From NCBI GenBank assembly GCA_029204225.1, contig CM055096.1:64283370-64347369 (forward strand): a DNA stretch of 64,000 nt, in the 5' to 3' direction. Below, piece by piece: positions 24,141 through 35,935 of the stretch. Numbering within the stretch: position 1 is the stretch's first letter; each line of letters begins with the position of its first letter. The notes beneath the pieces were generated by a model. The model ran no database searches. It was not told the DNA's origin and worked only from the letters and a program-made list of their open reading frames with translations. This stretch comes from Diphasiastrum complanatum. Lineage: Eukaryota > Streptophyta > Lycopodiopsida > Lycopodiales > Lycopodiaceae. Made by a program: the position numbers and the translations under genes.

Positions 24141-25026
24141 ATTCACCACCCAACCATAGCTAGATCCAAGCTCCAAGCAAGACCTATCTAGCACCCCCTT
24201 GCTAACCATAAACAAATCACAAGCATACCACAACACTCCATAGCATTTTCAAGATCCAAACCCTACTTATGTCCCATACCATAAGCAATATCCAAACCTT
24301 AAGCATACTACCACAAGAAAGCACTCTACACACTAGTAGCAACACTAGAGCATAAGCCAAGCAAACAAGAGAGATCTCCCCGCTCCAATGGGCGCCCTAC
24401 TACCCTCATATAGATGGCCCATGGTCCCCTCCAGTGCACTATGGAGTTCCATGCCCACCCAATGAGAGAGAGAGAAGCCTAGGGGAGTTAAAGAATCTCC
24501 AAGAACCTCCATAGGCTTATGGAAGGTCAAGAGACTCCTTCCATAACATATGACTCTTTCAATGCCTTTCTTGTGGAAGTTGGGAACTTAATGGACACTT
24601 TAGAAGGGCGGCCTCCTACTAGGTCCCATTGCCCAAGTTGTGCATGTATACTTTGGTCCTAGACCATTAAAGTGATATGGTTCAAGGTTGAGGCCCAAGG
24701 TTTAGAAAAATAGTCATCCAATGACTTTCTAACACCTCTCTATGTTCCATACCTCCATCCAAGGCATAGACACCTACTTGCCCTTTACCAAGGACACTAG
24801 TACCTTAATCTAACACACCTATCCTTAATCCTAAGGGTATCCCTTATCCAAGGGTCACATGACTCCATACCTCCGACCAAGGTATAGTCACTTGCCTGCC
24901 ATTAACCAAGGGAACATACCCTTAATCCTAAGGGTAACCCTTATCCAAGGGTAAGTTGCCATAGCCCCCAACACAAAATGGACCAATAGGGGTCTGAAGT
25001 ATTGCTAGTTACATAGGTATGTAACA
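24141..25026 (-). mobile_element. 3' LTR of chromovirus T1, truncated
   Basis: On the minus strand it starts TGTTACATACC at 25026, next to a polypurine tract, and matches 35052-35935 at roughly 95 percent by eye. The last 210 bases or so of the LTR, equivalent to 34843-35051, are missing at the 24140 edge, so this end was lost by deletion. Repeated CTTATCCAAGG words lie in its first part. Confidence 0.92.
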
Positions 25027-25040
25027 TTCCTTCCCCCTAA
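25027..25040 (-). promoter_or_regulatory. Polypurine tract of chromovirus T1
   Basis: On the minus strand TTAGGGGGAAGGAA directly precedes the 3' LTR. Confidence 0.85.
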
Positions 25041-25069
25041 ACTTAAATTTTTCCTTGTAGGGAAAAATT

Positions 25070-26093
25070 TGAAAAACTCTTCTGGAGATCAACCTCGTTT
25101 TCCCAGGTATCCTCTTCTTCTGATTTGCCCCTCCACCTACCTAAAAAAGTTTCCAAAGCACTCTATTCCTTAGAGTTTTCTGCCGGCCAGCTATTAACAA
25201 TCGCCTCGGGTTCAGGTGGTCCACTTGCGGACTCATCACGAAGAAGCTCCACTAGATCTTCCACAGGGACCAGGGTTTCTCCAACCCCCAACGAGCGTTT
25301 CAACTTACTAACATGGAAAACATGATGAATTTCAACGTTAGCTGGAAGGTCTAGTTTGTATGCGACCTTGTTTATCAACTGGATAACCTTAAAAGGACCA
25401 CAATACCTAGGTGCCAACTTTGCACACTTACCAATTTTCAAGTCCCTAGAGTGATTAGCGACCCTAAAAAATAACCAGTCGTTGACCATGAATACCTTGT
25501 GCTTCCGAAATAGATCAGCATAGTGCCTTGCCCTGTCTTAGGCACTACTTATGGCTGAATCCGGTCGCTAAATGTTTTGCACTGTTATATGCAAATTCCA
25601 CCAGTGGAAGGTTCTGTTCCCAATCAGACTGCTGATGGCCCACATATGCTCGAAGCATATCCGCCATCGTTTGATTGGTCCTTTCCGTTCAACCGTCTGA
25701 TTCTGGATGATATGTAGAACTCACACTTAAAGTTGTTTCCAACTTTTCAAATATTGCTTGCAAAAAATTCCCAGCGAATTTTGGGTCACGGTCACTGACA
25801 ATATCGCAAGGCAGCCCGTATAGTCGAAAAAGCTTTTCAACAAACAGTTGAGCTAGTTTTGAAGCTTTAACAGTAGCTTTCGCTGGGATAAATTGAGCAA
25901 ACTTCGTAAGTCTGTCAACAATGACCCAAACTGAATCGTGGCCCTTCCCTATATGTGGAAGCCCGACCACAAAATCCATAGATATATTTTTCCACTTTCT
26001 GGTAGGAATATCTAAAGGATGTAATAGGCTACTAGCTTTTAGCCTCTCTGCTTTATTTAACTGGCACTTAGTACATTTAAGTACATAGGCCAC
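25070..26093 (-). pseudogene. T1 integrase with C-terminal chromodomain, broken by B insertion
   Basis: This is the integrase end of a Ty3 pol gene. From 26093 downward come KCTKCQ (zinc-binding pair), MDFVVGLP and VDRLTKFA, SDRDPKF with the second catalytic Asp, and VERTNQT with the Glu. Then comes the C-terminal LAPRYCGPFKVIQ and HHVFHVSKLK segment, conserved in plant Ty3 elements. The frame ends with a chromodomain remnant (RWRGKSEEEDTWE, about 25170-25100), which identifies the element as a chromovirus; such domains are thought to steer insertion toward certain chromatin. Stops lie near 25685, 25550 and 25163. The first part of the integrase lies beyond the inserted B element, at 31899 and up. 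Confidence 0.9.
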
Positions 26094-26745
26094 TGTGAAA
26101 GATTCAACTAGTTTCATCACATTTTGCAATACTTCCATATTTGGCATATTGAGGCCAAAACTTGTTTTAGACTTAGAGGTTGACTTTTCAAAGTTCATTA
26201 GTCTAAATTTCATTTGAATAAACACTTTTTGAAAGTGTGGGAAAGATAGAATGCGAGTTTGAGTAGATTCAATTTGAATAAGTTGGGTACATTGAATCTA
26301 GACCCAAAATTGGTAGGGTTAGCATTTTGGTGGGAAAGCCAAGTGGCCAAATAGGGTTTGGACCTGTTATAAAAGGATGTAACTCGTGGAGAGAGTCATC
26401 TTCTCTCTTCTTTATCTCATTTCATGCTTATACATGGTTCTTTTGGGTTCTACTATCCATTGGTGCACTATCTTGGTGATTGCTTGCAATTCTATGTGTA
26501 AAATGATCTATATTTGTTATTTTTGGATTCACACGTGTGAAATATAGTAGCTTGCTGGTTTTGTACGGATAGCAACAGTACATAATCATTTCATTCAAGT
26601 TTGATCAAGTTCTATTAGTGTTTGCATCTCAAATTGTGTGTAGATGTTGATTTTTCTACATTGGTGAAATTGGTAGTGTATTTCTCTTTCTAACCAAAGA
26701 TCATTCAAGTATATTGGATCTTAAGGATCTGAATTCTTTCACATG
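26094..26745 (+). mobile_element. 5' LTR of copia B
   Basis: 652 bases beginning TGTGAAAG and ending CTTTCACA, an eight-base perfect terminal inverted repeat. It ends exactly at the primer-binding site. It differs from the 3' LTR at about 20 positions by eye. Confidence 0.95.
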
Positions 26746-26757
26746 GTATCAGAGCTT
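26746..26757 (+). promoter_or_regulatory. Primer-binding site of copia B
   Basis: TGGTATCAGAGC, exact complement of the initiator-Met tRNA 3' end, with no gap after the LTR. Confidence 0.95.
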
Positions 26758-27343
26758 GTGTTTCAGGTTATGAAGGAGGAAATCAGATCTATCAATGATT
26801 TGGTGAAGATATCAAGTCTAGAGCATGCTAGAGAGGATTCTACACCAAAATCGGATTTTTTGCTTTTGTAGATTGGTTTTTTTGTAGATCAAAACACTAA
26901 ATAGGTCAATATACTTGTTCAATTCCGTTTTTTGAATTCACATGCTGGATTTGGCCGATCTTTTAATCATTGGTTCCGCCTAAGTGGTGGCTTATAGATT
27001 GCATATCAAATTTTCAACATTTGCATGTAGATTTGGAATAGTCAATTTTTTGTGATTTTGTCAAAACTCTAATTTTGATTGGATCTCTAGATAGTGAGGT
27101 TTTTGGACTTCATTTGAGTGTGTTTCAATCTTAGGAAGTGGCAAAAGTCATTAGATTGAGGATAGATCATAGGTTGATCAAGATTCCATGATTCTATGTG
27201 TTGATTTGCTTGGATAACTGCTAGAAGAGAATTTGTGAGATAGTTTCAAATCTTGGTGATTCCTTTTGAAAGCATTTGTTGTTGTTCAAAGGAGTGCTTT
27301 GTGCATTGAAGCAGGTTGAAAGAGAAGATCATGTCATTGCTAC

Positions 27344-30300
27344 ATGGCAACCTCAATTGGAGTCATGTTGGAAGTCAATGATAGGCTTACCTCAAGTAAC
27401 TATTCATTATGGAAAGTGAGGATAGATTCACTTCTTGAGATGAATGATGTTTTGGATATTGTTGTAGATTTGGAGGAGAGACCAGCAGCACAATAAGATC
27501 AATTGAGGTATGACAAGAGGGCCAAGAAGGCTCTACACATGATAAAGATGAATGTTACCAATGAACTTCTCAAGGAAGTTAGTAAGTGCACATCATCTTT
27601 GGAAGCTTGGAATTCATTGAAGAAGCTTTATGAATCCAAGTCTACTTCTAGAGTGTTGACTCTAAGAAGGCAAATCTTTTCTTGTTTGCAAAAGAATGAA
27701 GAAACTCCAAGTACTTTTGTTTTGAGAATGAAAGCATTGAATGATGAGTTAGCTTGCATAGATGAAAGCATTAAGGAAGGAGAGCTTATTCAAGTGATTC
27801 TTCATGGCTTGTTGGATGCTCATGCTAACATTTTTCAAAGTATTGCTATTCAAAAGACTTTGCCAAGTTTGATGGATCTTCAAGAGATCTTGATCAATGA
27901 GGAATATAGGCTTCAAGCAAGAGGTGGATCTACATCGACACTTCAAGAGGATGCTATGTTCACAAAGGGCAAATTCAAGGGCAAAACCAAAAGCAAGTGG
28001 TCTAAAGGGCAAGATCAAGTGGATGCTTCTTCAAGTGGCAAAAAGAAGAATAGATCAAAGCTCAAGTGCTTCTATTGTGGCATCAAAGGACACTTTGCAA
28101 GTGAGTGCTACAAGAAGAAGAGAGATCAAGGAGAGAGAGCAGGTAATCTTCCTCTTGATGATGATGGTTTGGATGTGCAAGATGCAAATGATGATGCTTT
28201 TGTGATGTCTTCATGTATGCTTGCTAATGATGGAGATCTAGACCCTTGGTGGATTGATAGACACATGACCTTTCACAAAGAGTACTTCACTTCTTTGTTG
28301 GCATATGGAGATGACAAGAGGGTGTTCTACACGGCCAATGATGGTGAGTGTGCAATCAAAGGGATTGGCACAATTCCTATTTCTCTCTCTACAAATAGGA
28401 ATGTTCATTTGGAGGATGTCTTGTTTATTCCATCTATTACCAATAATTTGCTTAGTGTGAGTCAAATGCTAAGTAAGGGCCTCAAGGTGGAGTTTGATGG
28501 AGATGCTTGTTTGATCAAAAGGAAGGATGTCTTGATTGGAAAAGGTAAAAGGCAAGGGAAGTTGTTCAAACTTGATGCTTGTGTTATTGCTAACCAAGTT
28601 GGATGTGTTGCAAGGGAGCAAATTTCTATTCAAGAGGTTTGGCACAAAAGGATGGGACACCTCAACTTCAAGTCATTGGAGGTAATGGCAAAGAAGAAGG
28701 TTGTGATTGGTCCTCCAAATTCCTTAAGTAATGACAAGCATGTTTGTCAGTCTTGTGCTTTGTCTAAGTCACGTAGACTACCTTATACTAGATCTATTTC
28801 TAGATCTACAAAGCCTTTTCAACTTGTACATTCAGATATTCATGGATTTACTACAATTAGCAATAGTGGAGCTCAGATTTATGTAACATTCATTGATGAT
28901 TTTAGTAGATTTTGTTGGATCTATCTTTTTCAAGTTCAAGAATGCAAGGGAGAACCAATTTTCCACAAAGATCAAGTGCTTGAGAGGTGACAATGGTGGT
29001 GAGTACATATCTAACAAGTTCAAGGCCTTTTGTGATGAGCATGGGATCAAGAGGGAGTATACAACATCAAGGACCCCACAACAAAATGGAGTGGCTGAAA
29101 GGAAGAATAGAAATTTATGTGAAAGTGCTGAAGCTATGAGGCTAAGTGCTAATCTTGACAAACCATTTTGGGATCAAGCTTTGTTGTGTGCCAATTTCTT
29201 GTGCAATAGGTGGCCGAGTGCTATTTTGGATGGAAGGACACCTTTTGAGATGCTATTCAAGAGGAGGCCGAGTGTCAACTTTCTAAGAACCTTTGGATGC
29301 ACATGGTATGTCAACATTACTCTTGATGATAGGACCAAGGATGATCCATCTTCAAGAAGAGGTATTTTTGTTGGATATAGTGAGGTGAGTAAAGCCTACA
29401 AGGTTTACATTCCTTCTACTAGCAAAGTGATTGTTGGTAGAGATTTCATTTTTGATGAGGGAAACATTCCAAAGGTGCCTTCAAGCATGATTGATGGTAA
29501 AATAGATGGATCTAACATTCTTGATGTTGATGAGAAGGATCCTACTTTGGATGGTGGTGATGATGGACCTTCATCAAGTCAAAAGCCAAGGAGAACATCA
29601 AGAGAAAGACAAGTACCTTCAAGGCTCACATATGATCAAAAGGGTAAGCAAGTAGTTTCTGGAAATGATGTTGCTTTCCTAACCTCTTTTGATGATCCTA
29701 CAAGTGTAGATCAAGTAAGGAAAGAAGAGGAGTGGATCCAAGCAATGGATCTTGAGTATCAAGCTCTTATGAAGAATGGAACATGGAGATTGGTGGAGTT
29801 GCCTAAGGACAAGAAAGCTATTGAATGCAAATGGATCTTCAAGGTGAATACAAACCAAGATGGATCTATCAACAAGTACAAGGCAAGGTTGGTGGCAAAC
29901 AGATATGCTCAACAACAAGGAATTGACTATGATGAGACCTTTGCACCCGTGGCAAAGATGGTAAGCATTCGAGTCATCATTTCACTTGCTACACTTTATG
30001 GATGGGATCTATGGAAAATGGACATTTCAAATGCATTCTTGAATGGTGATCTTGAAGAGGAAGTATACATGGAGCAACCTGAGAGCTACATTTTATCAAC
30101 AAAGCCAAATCATGTGTGTCTTCTACAAAAGAGTTTGTATGGCCTTAAGCAAGCACCAAGGAGTTGGTATGCTAAGCTTAACACTTTTTTACTCTCTCAA
30201 GGCTTTGTTATGAGTGAGTATGATCATTCACTTTATTATAGGTTTGCTGGAAATGATGTTACCATCTTGCTAATCTATGTGGATGATATCATCTTGAGTG

Positions 30301-31253
30301 GTGGAGACAATCAAGATGTGGAGGATATCAAGAATGCTCTTAAGAAGGAGTTTGAGGTGCATGATCTTGGTAATTTGCATTACATTTTAGGAATAGAAGT
30401 CATTAGATCTTCTCAATCTACTTTCATTTGTCAAGAAAAGTATGCTAATTCTATTCTAGAAAGATTTCATATGGTAGATGCAAAAGCTATTGATACACCT
30501 ATGGAGTCTCATGTAAAGCTTACTATAAGAGGTAATGAAAGATCCTTCAAGGACATTACTCTCTATAGAAAGCTAGTTGGTTCACTCATCTATCTAACCA
30601 TTACTAGACCTGATCTAATCTATTGTGTTGGAATATTGAGTCAATTCATGCAAGATCCTAGTGAGGAGCATTGGAAGCTAGGAAAGCGAGTTTTGAGGTA
30701 CATCATTGGAACTCGAGATTTTGGCATATTGTATGAGGGACCATCACCTAATCTTTTTGGATTTTCAGATTTGGACTATGCTGGAGATGTAATGGATAGG
30801 AAATCCATAAGTTCTTATTGTATTTTCATAGGTGATGGAGCTATATCATGGATGTCAAATAAACAATCCACTATCTCATTGTCATCTAGTGAGGCCGAGT
30901 ACAAAGCTCTTACACATTGCACAAAGGAGATGGTATGGATCAAAAGGATGATCAAGGATCTTCACTTGCTGGATTTTTCAGAGAGCCCAATCATCTTTTG
31001 TGACAATCAATCAGCCCAAAAAATGGCATCCAATCCTATCTTTCATGCTAGGAACAAGCATATTGAGATACAATATCATTTTGTGAGGGAGCTAGTCATT
31101 GCAAAGGAGGTGGAGTTTCAAGATGTGTCTTCAAGGGAATGTGTAGCTGATATCTTCACCAAAGCATTGGGAAAAGACTTGTTCATGAAGCATAGGACTT
31201 CACTTGGAGTATTATCAAAGTCTATGCTAAAACTAGTTGAAGAGGGAGTGTGA
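27344..31253 (+). pseudogene. Copia B gag-pol polyprotein, three lesions
   Basis: One polyprotein frame from the ATG at 27344. Domains: gag capsid (27500-27990), zinc knuckle CFYCGIKGHFASEC at 28067-28108, protease near 28250, pre-integrase (HKRMGHLN, CQSC), integrase core (Asp in HSDIHG, Asp in RGDNGGEY, Glu in VAERKNR), reverse transcriptase with YVDD at 30276-30287, RNase H with SDLDYAGD, SSSEAEY and FCDNQSA. Lesions: a TAA at 27494 (codon 51) where B0 has CAG or CAA; a protease site reading W-W-I-D-R-H-M-T, as if four codons after the catalytic Asp were lost; and a frameshift near 28930 in the integrase core. From 28893 to the end the frame is open for 786 codons. The stop overlaps the LTR start. 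Confidence 0.95.
31239..31248 (+). promoter_or_regulatory. Polypurine tract of copia B
   Basis: GAAGAGGGAG directly before the 3' LTR; it also encodes the last codons of pol. Confidence 0.9.
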
Positions 31254-31898
31254 AAGATTCAACTAGTTTCATCACATTTTGCAATATTTTCATATTTGGC
31301 ATATTGAGGCCAAAACTTGTTTTAGACTTAGAGGTTGACTTTTCAAAGTTCATTAGTCTAAATTTCATTTGAATAAACACTTTTTGAAAGTGTGGGAAAG
31401 ATAGAATGCGAGTTTGAGTAGATTCAATTTGAATAAGTTGGGTACATTGAATCTAGACCCAAAATTGGTAGGGTTAGCATTTTGGTGGGAAAGCCAAGTG
31501 GCCAAATAGGGTTTGGACCTGTTATAAAAGGATGTAACTTGTGGAGAGAGTCATCTTCTCTCTTCTCTATCTCATTTCATGCTTATACACGGTTCTCTTG
31601 GGTTCTACTATCCATTGGTGCACTATCTTGGTGATTGCTTGCAATTCTATGTGTAGAATGATCTATATTTGTTATTTTTGGATCCACACATGTGAAATAC
31701 AGTAGCTTGCTGGTTTTGTACGGACAGCAACAATATATAATCATTTCATTCAAGTTTGATTAAGTTCTATTAGTGTTTGCATCTCAAATTGTGTGTAGAT
31801 GCTGATTTTTTTACATTGGTGAAATTGGTAGTGTATTTCTCTTTCTAACCAAAGATCATTCAAGTAGATTGGATCTTAAGGATCTGAAATCTTTCACA
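31249..31898 (+). mobile_element. 3' LTR of copia B
   Basis: 650 bases, TGTGAAAG to CTTTCACA, matching the 5' LTR with about 20 differences by eye. Confidence 0.95.
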
Positions 31899-33348
31899 GC
31901 CTTTACCTGACTTTTCATCTTAGGCCACCAAAATTGCCTTCGAACTAAGTCAAGTGTTCTTTGTATACCCGGATGTCCTGCGCATGGACTATCATGACAC
32001 TCGTGCAAGATTTGGGCCCTTACAATGTCATTCTTCGGTACACACCTTTCCTTTACGAAACAAAATCCTGTTTCGAATTAGAAAAGTCGTTTCAGTCTTT
32101 CCCTAATTCGAGGAATCTTGCAAACCTGAATCGACCCTCGAAAGTACTCGTTGCCAATACTTTTCAAAAAAAGGATCGGACTCATATAGTCCTTGAAGAG
32201 ATTGAAACAACCTCAGTTTTATAACAATAAAGCACAACTAATTAATAACCGGTAACCGACTCAAAGCATCCGCTAGAGTATTTTGACTTCCTTTACAATA
32301 ACGTATAGAAAAGTCAAAGATTTGCATCATCTCAACCCATCTAGTTTGCTTCCCCTTTAAATCTGTAGCATCACAGAAATATCGAAGAGTTTGATGATCC
32401 GTCAAAACTTCAAATCTGGCTCCATACTAATGTCGCCAAATTTTCAAGGAATGAAGAATTGCAAATAGTTCTTTCTCATAGGTACAATACCTAGACTGAG
32501 CAGGATTGAGTTTCTTGCTTTCATAAGCCACAAAATGTCCATCCTGCATCAAAATAGCTCCAATAGCATAATCACTGGCATGAATCACCAATGATTAGTA
32601 TTGGTGCCGAAGTGACACTTTTCTTAAGCAACTCAAAACAATTATTCATATCCTCCGTCCACACCACTAGTGGACTCTTAGCCCTCCGGCTTAGCTTCTT
32701 ATAGCCTTTCAAGACCTGAGTAAGGGAAAATGCCAATCGAGCAAATTGGGAAATATGCCGACGGAAAAATTCTACAAACCCCAAGAAAGACTTGATTTCC
32801 TGAACTGTGATAAGAATAGGCCAACCAATAACCCTATGGATACGATCGGCCTCAATCTCCACTCCCCGTTTGGAAATCTTATGCCCCAAGTAGGACAATT
32901 CCTTAGCAAAAAAGTCACACTTAGACTCCTTGACAAAGAGCTTTTCCCTTCTTAGGATGTCCAAGACAATCCTAAGATGCTCTTTATGTTCTGCCAAAGT
33001 CTTACTGAACACTAGGATATCATCTAAGAGTACCACTACGAATCTTCCTAAATATGGCTTGAACAAATCGTTCATCATATGTTGGAAAGTTGTCAGTGCA
33101 TTGGTCAAACCAAAAGGCAACACCAAAAATTCGTAGTGACCAAAGCGAGTTCGAAACCCAATTTTTGGTATATCTTCTGCCTTAATGCGTATCTGATGGA
33201 ATCCCAACCTTAGATCTATCTTGGTAAAGTACCCAGCACCACCAAGATAATCTATTAGGTCATCCATCCGCGGCAGTAAAAATCTATTCTTAACGATTAC
33301 CTTGTTCAATTTCTTTACTTTTAATGCACTTAAGGTCATTAGGTCCAA
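31899..33348 (-). pseudogene. T1 reverse transcriptase, RNase H and integrase start
   Basis: On the minus strand the Ty3 reverse transcriptase (33348-32572) shows VKNRFLLPRMDDLIDYLGGA, FTKIDLRLGFHQIRI, the LPFGLTNA segment and a catalytic LLDD (Asp codons at 33019-33024); the usual residue before L-D-D varies in Ty3 elements. RNase H follows from about 32590 to 32220 with a start DASDYAIGA, YEKELFAI and TDHQTLRYF, interrupted by a frameshift near 32590 and a TAG near 32430. The zinc-finger part of integrase (FWWPKMKSQVKA) ends exactly at the B insertion. Stops and frameshifts make it non-functional. Confidence 0.9.
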
Positions 33349-33428
33349 AGATTAAAGAACTAAGAAAAAAATACATCCATCTCATTACTTTGAGATAAAT
33401 TACCTGAGGTAGAAGCTGGTTATTTGAC

Positions 33429-34208
33429 GCAATCTCGTGCAAGGTGACCCTCGTCATTGCACTTGAAACACATGTTTTTCTTACGACTTCAGCTTTATCA
33501 GAAAACCTTTTTTCTGCTCATTAGGCTGTTGACCCCTGGGTGGCTTAGGTGTGTTATCAAAGTATTTTGCAGTCCTAATAGCATCTTCTAGGGTTTTGGA
33601 TGGTTCCTACAAACATCCACTTGATAATCTTTTGGTAACCCATCAATGACCATTAACATTTGTACCTTAGGCGGAATATCATTATAAAGTGGATTCAGGT
33701 ACTCATGAAAATCTTGAATAAATTATTCCAAACCTTTATTCATGGTTAGATGACTCAACTTTTGGAAGTGTTCATAGTCATCTAAAAGTGGTTGAAAATA
33801 ATCCCTAAAAAGCTTGCAAAAATCATCCCATGTACAAGGTTGATTGCCCTTTGCAACTAAGTCATCCCACCAAACTAAGGCTCTTCCTTCAAGAAACATG
33901 GTGACAGTGGATAACTTTTCAGATTCAGAAAATTGGTTCATGGCAAAGTATCTGTTCCAAATATTTAGCCAAGAACTTACCACTTGTAAGTTCCTATTTT
34001 TCTTCTCCCTCTTAAACACTTTTATGGGAGGTGGAACTACATGCTTCTTCTGATTGGCCAACCAAGACTCTAAGTCTTGGTTTCTTTGATTAGTTTCAAG
34101 AAGCTGCTTATTAGTGGTTTGAATTTGTTGGTATAAAAGTTCAAGAGCTTGTGCCACATTGGATGAGTTTGATAGATCAAATGTTGGGTTTTCATTGGTT
34201 TGATCCAT
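33429..34208 (-). pseudogene. T1 gag with zinc knuckle
   Basis: The likely start is the ATG at 34208-34206 (MDQTNENP), rather than the upstream in-frame ATG at 34283, because it lies after the leader. The capsid region has FSESEKLSTVTMFLEGRALVWW and WDDFCKLFRDYFQP, the retrotransposon gag pattern. Frame breaks follow at about 33720 and a zinc knuckle at 33429-33470 (CFKCNDEGHLARDC) is intact. Only about 80 bases separate the knuckle from the reverse transcriptase, so the protease and the first part of the reverse transcriptase have been deleted. Confidence 0.9.
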
Positions 34209-34830
34209 TGGGGTTGCTTGTGTGTTTTCTATTATGCAAATACAACAACAAGTGCTCAAATTAGAATAATAGAAATGCTTCAATTGTTACATCCAATGCA
34301 AATAAAAAGCATTTACTTCTATTCATTTAATCTTATTGTTTGTAAGCTCAATCCAAGCCTACTATTTGTAAGTTTAATCCAAGCTTAAGAGGAAAACAAC
34401 ACCAAGCTTCATTTGCCTTAATCAAAAGCAAAAATGAAAAACTTCAAAATAAAAATCAGAACTTCAAACACTTCATTTATGCAAAAAAAAACACTAGCTT
34501 TGATCAAAACACATAGCTATTATCAATCTTTTTGCCAAAAAAAGTTTGGGTATGTAGAGGAAGACTTCCTCTACCCATCCCACAAATCTTTTTTCAAAAC
34601 TTTTAAAAACCCAAAGCCCACTTTAAAACTTCTCTAACATGATAAAAATTAGCCCCTAAATAATTCTATAAGCATCACTACTCTCTTCCAAAGAGAACTA
34701 GATTCATTGGGTACTTCAACTACAAGCTTCCTACAACTAGAAAATCCTATAATCTTTTCCCAAAATTTTTTTTAGTTGGTGATCTTAATAGAACTTGAAG
34801 AAGGTTAGAAAAGTTACCATCCTTCGTCTA
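34209..34830 (-). other. T1 5' leader
   Basis: Untranslated sequence between primer site and gag. It closely matches the leader of T2 at 45361-45740, including AGGAAGTCTTCCTCTAC and TTTAAAGTGGGCTTT. No gene. Confidence 0.8.
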
Positions 34831-34842
34831 GCTCTGATACCA
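34831..34842 (-). promoter_or_regulatory. Primer-binding site of chromovirus T1
   Basis: On the minus strand TGGTATCAGAGC, complement of the initiator-Met tRNA end, next to the 5' LTR. Confidence 0.95.
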
Positions 34843-35935
34843 CTTTTACAAGTAGAGGTGAGAAAGTCCTCCAAATCCAAGGTAGAGCCTCCAAATGTCC
34901 TCCAAGCAACTTGCAAGCTTCAAGATGCTCCCCAACTCCAAGCTATGATGCCTCCACCTGCAAGTAAGGATCTGCAAGCCTCCAAGGATCTCTCCGCCAC
35001 CTGTGTCCCTACTCTTTAAACACAAAGATAGATAACAAGCTGGCCTCAAGTATTCACCACCCAACCATAGCTAGATCCAAGCTCCAAGCAAGACCTATCT
35101 AGCACCCCCTTGCTAACCATAAACAAATCACAAGCATACCACAACACTCCATAGCATTTTCAAGATCCAAACCCTACTTATGTCCCATACCATAAGCAAG
35201 ATCCAAACCTTAAGCATACTACCACAAGAAAGCACTCTACACACTAGTAGCAACACTAGAGCATAAGCCAAGCAAACAAGAGAGATCTCCCCGCTCCAAT
35301 GGGCGCCCTACTACCCTCATATAGATGGCCCATGGTCCCCTCCAGTGCACTATGGAGTTCCATGCCCACCCAATGAGAGAGAGAGAAGCCTAGGGGAGTT
35401 AAAGAATCTCCAAGAACCTCCATAGGCTTATGGAAGGTCAAGAGACTCCTTCCATAACATATGACTCTTTCAATGTCTTCCTTGTGGGAGTTGGGAACTT
35501 AATGGACACTTTAGAAGGGCGGCCTCCTACTAGGTCCCATTGCCCAAGTTGTGCATGTATACTTTGGTCCTAGACCATTAAAGTGATATGGTTCAAGGTT
35601 GAGGCCCAAGGTTTAGAAAAATAGTCATCCAATGACTTTCTAACACCTCTCTAGGTTCCATACCTCCATCCAAGGCATAGACACCTGTCCTTAACCAAGG
35701 ACACTAGTGCCTTAATCTAAGGCATCTACCCTTAATCCTAAGGATACTCCTTATCCAAGGGTCACGTGACTCCATACCTCTGACCAAGGTATAGTCACTT
35801 GTCTGTCCTTAACCAAGGGCACATACCCTTAATCCTAAGGAAAATCCTTATCCAAGGATAACTTGCCATTTAGCCCCCAACACTAAACGGACCAATAGGG
35901 GTCTGAAGTACTGCTAGTTACATAGGTATGTAACA
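34843..35935 (-). mobile_element. 5' LTR of chromovirus T1
   Basis: About 1,093 bases on the minus strand, starting TGTTACATACC at 35935 and ending near CTTGTAAAAG before the primer site. The full length agrees with the T2 copy. The end does not show a clear CA, so the inner boundary may be off by a few bases. Confidence 0.92.

Larger units (their letters stand above)
26094..31898 (+). mobile_element. Nearly complete copia element B, nested in T1
   Basis: A 5.8-kb element with both LTRs, primer site, gag-pol and polypurine tract. It lies in the opposite orientation inside the chromovirus integrase gene. The flanks are GCCAC on the left and GCCTT on the right; only three of five bases match, so the target-site duplication has decayed or one end has changed. 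Removing it rejoins the interrupted integrase frame of T1, which supports the boundaries. LTR identity of about 97 percent by eye marks it as the youngest insertion that can be compared here. Confidence 0.95.
24141..35935 (-). mobile_element. Ty3 chromovirus T1 (interrupted)
   Basis: Order on the minus strand: 5' LTR, primer site, leader, gag, reverse transcriptase, RNase H, integrase with chromodomain, polypurine tract, truncated 3' LTR. The pol part is split by copia B. Protease is deleted. The left edge cuts into copia B2 and the right edge into Ty3 fragment T3, so the flanks differ and no target-site duplication can be read. Confidence 0.92.

Noticed and set aside
24345-24530. 61-residue minus-strand frame present twice (also 35256-35441)
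   Set aside because: It lies inside the two T1 LTR copies and is duplicated only because the LTRs are; no family match and no sign of selection.
26094-26225. N-terminal extension of the T1 integrase frame
   Set aside because: These codons are read through the copia B LTR and are not part of the chromovirus protein; the real integrase stops at 26093.
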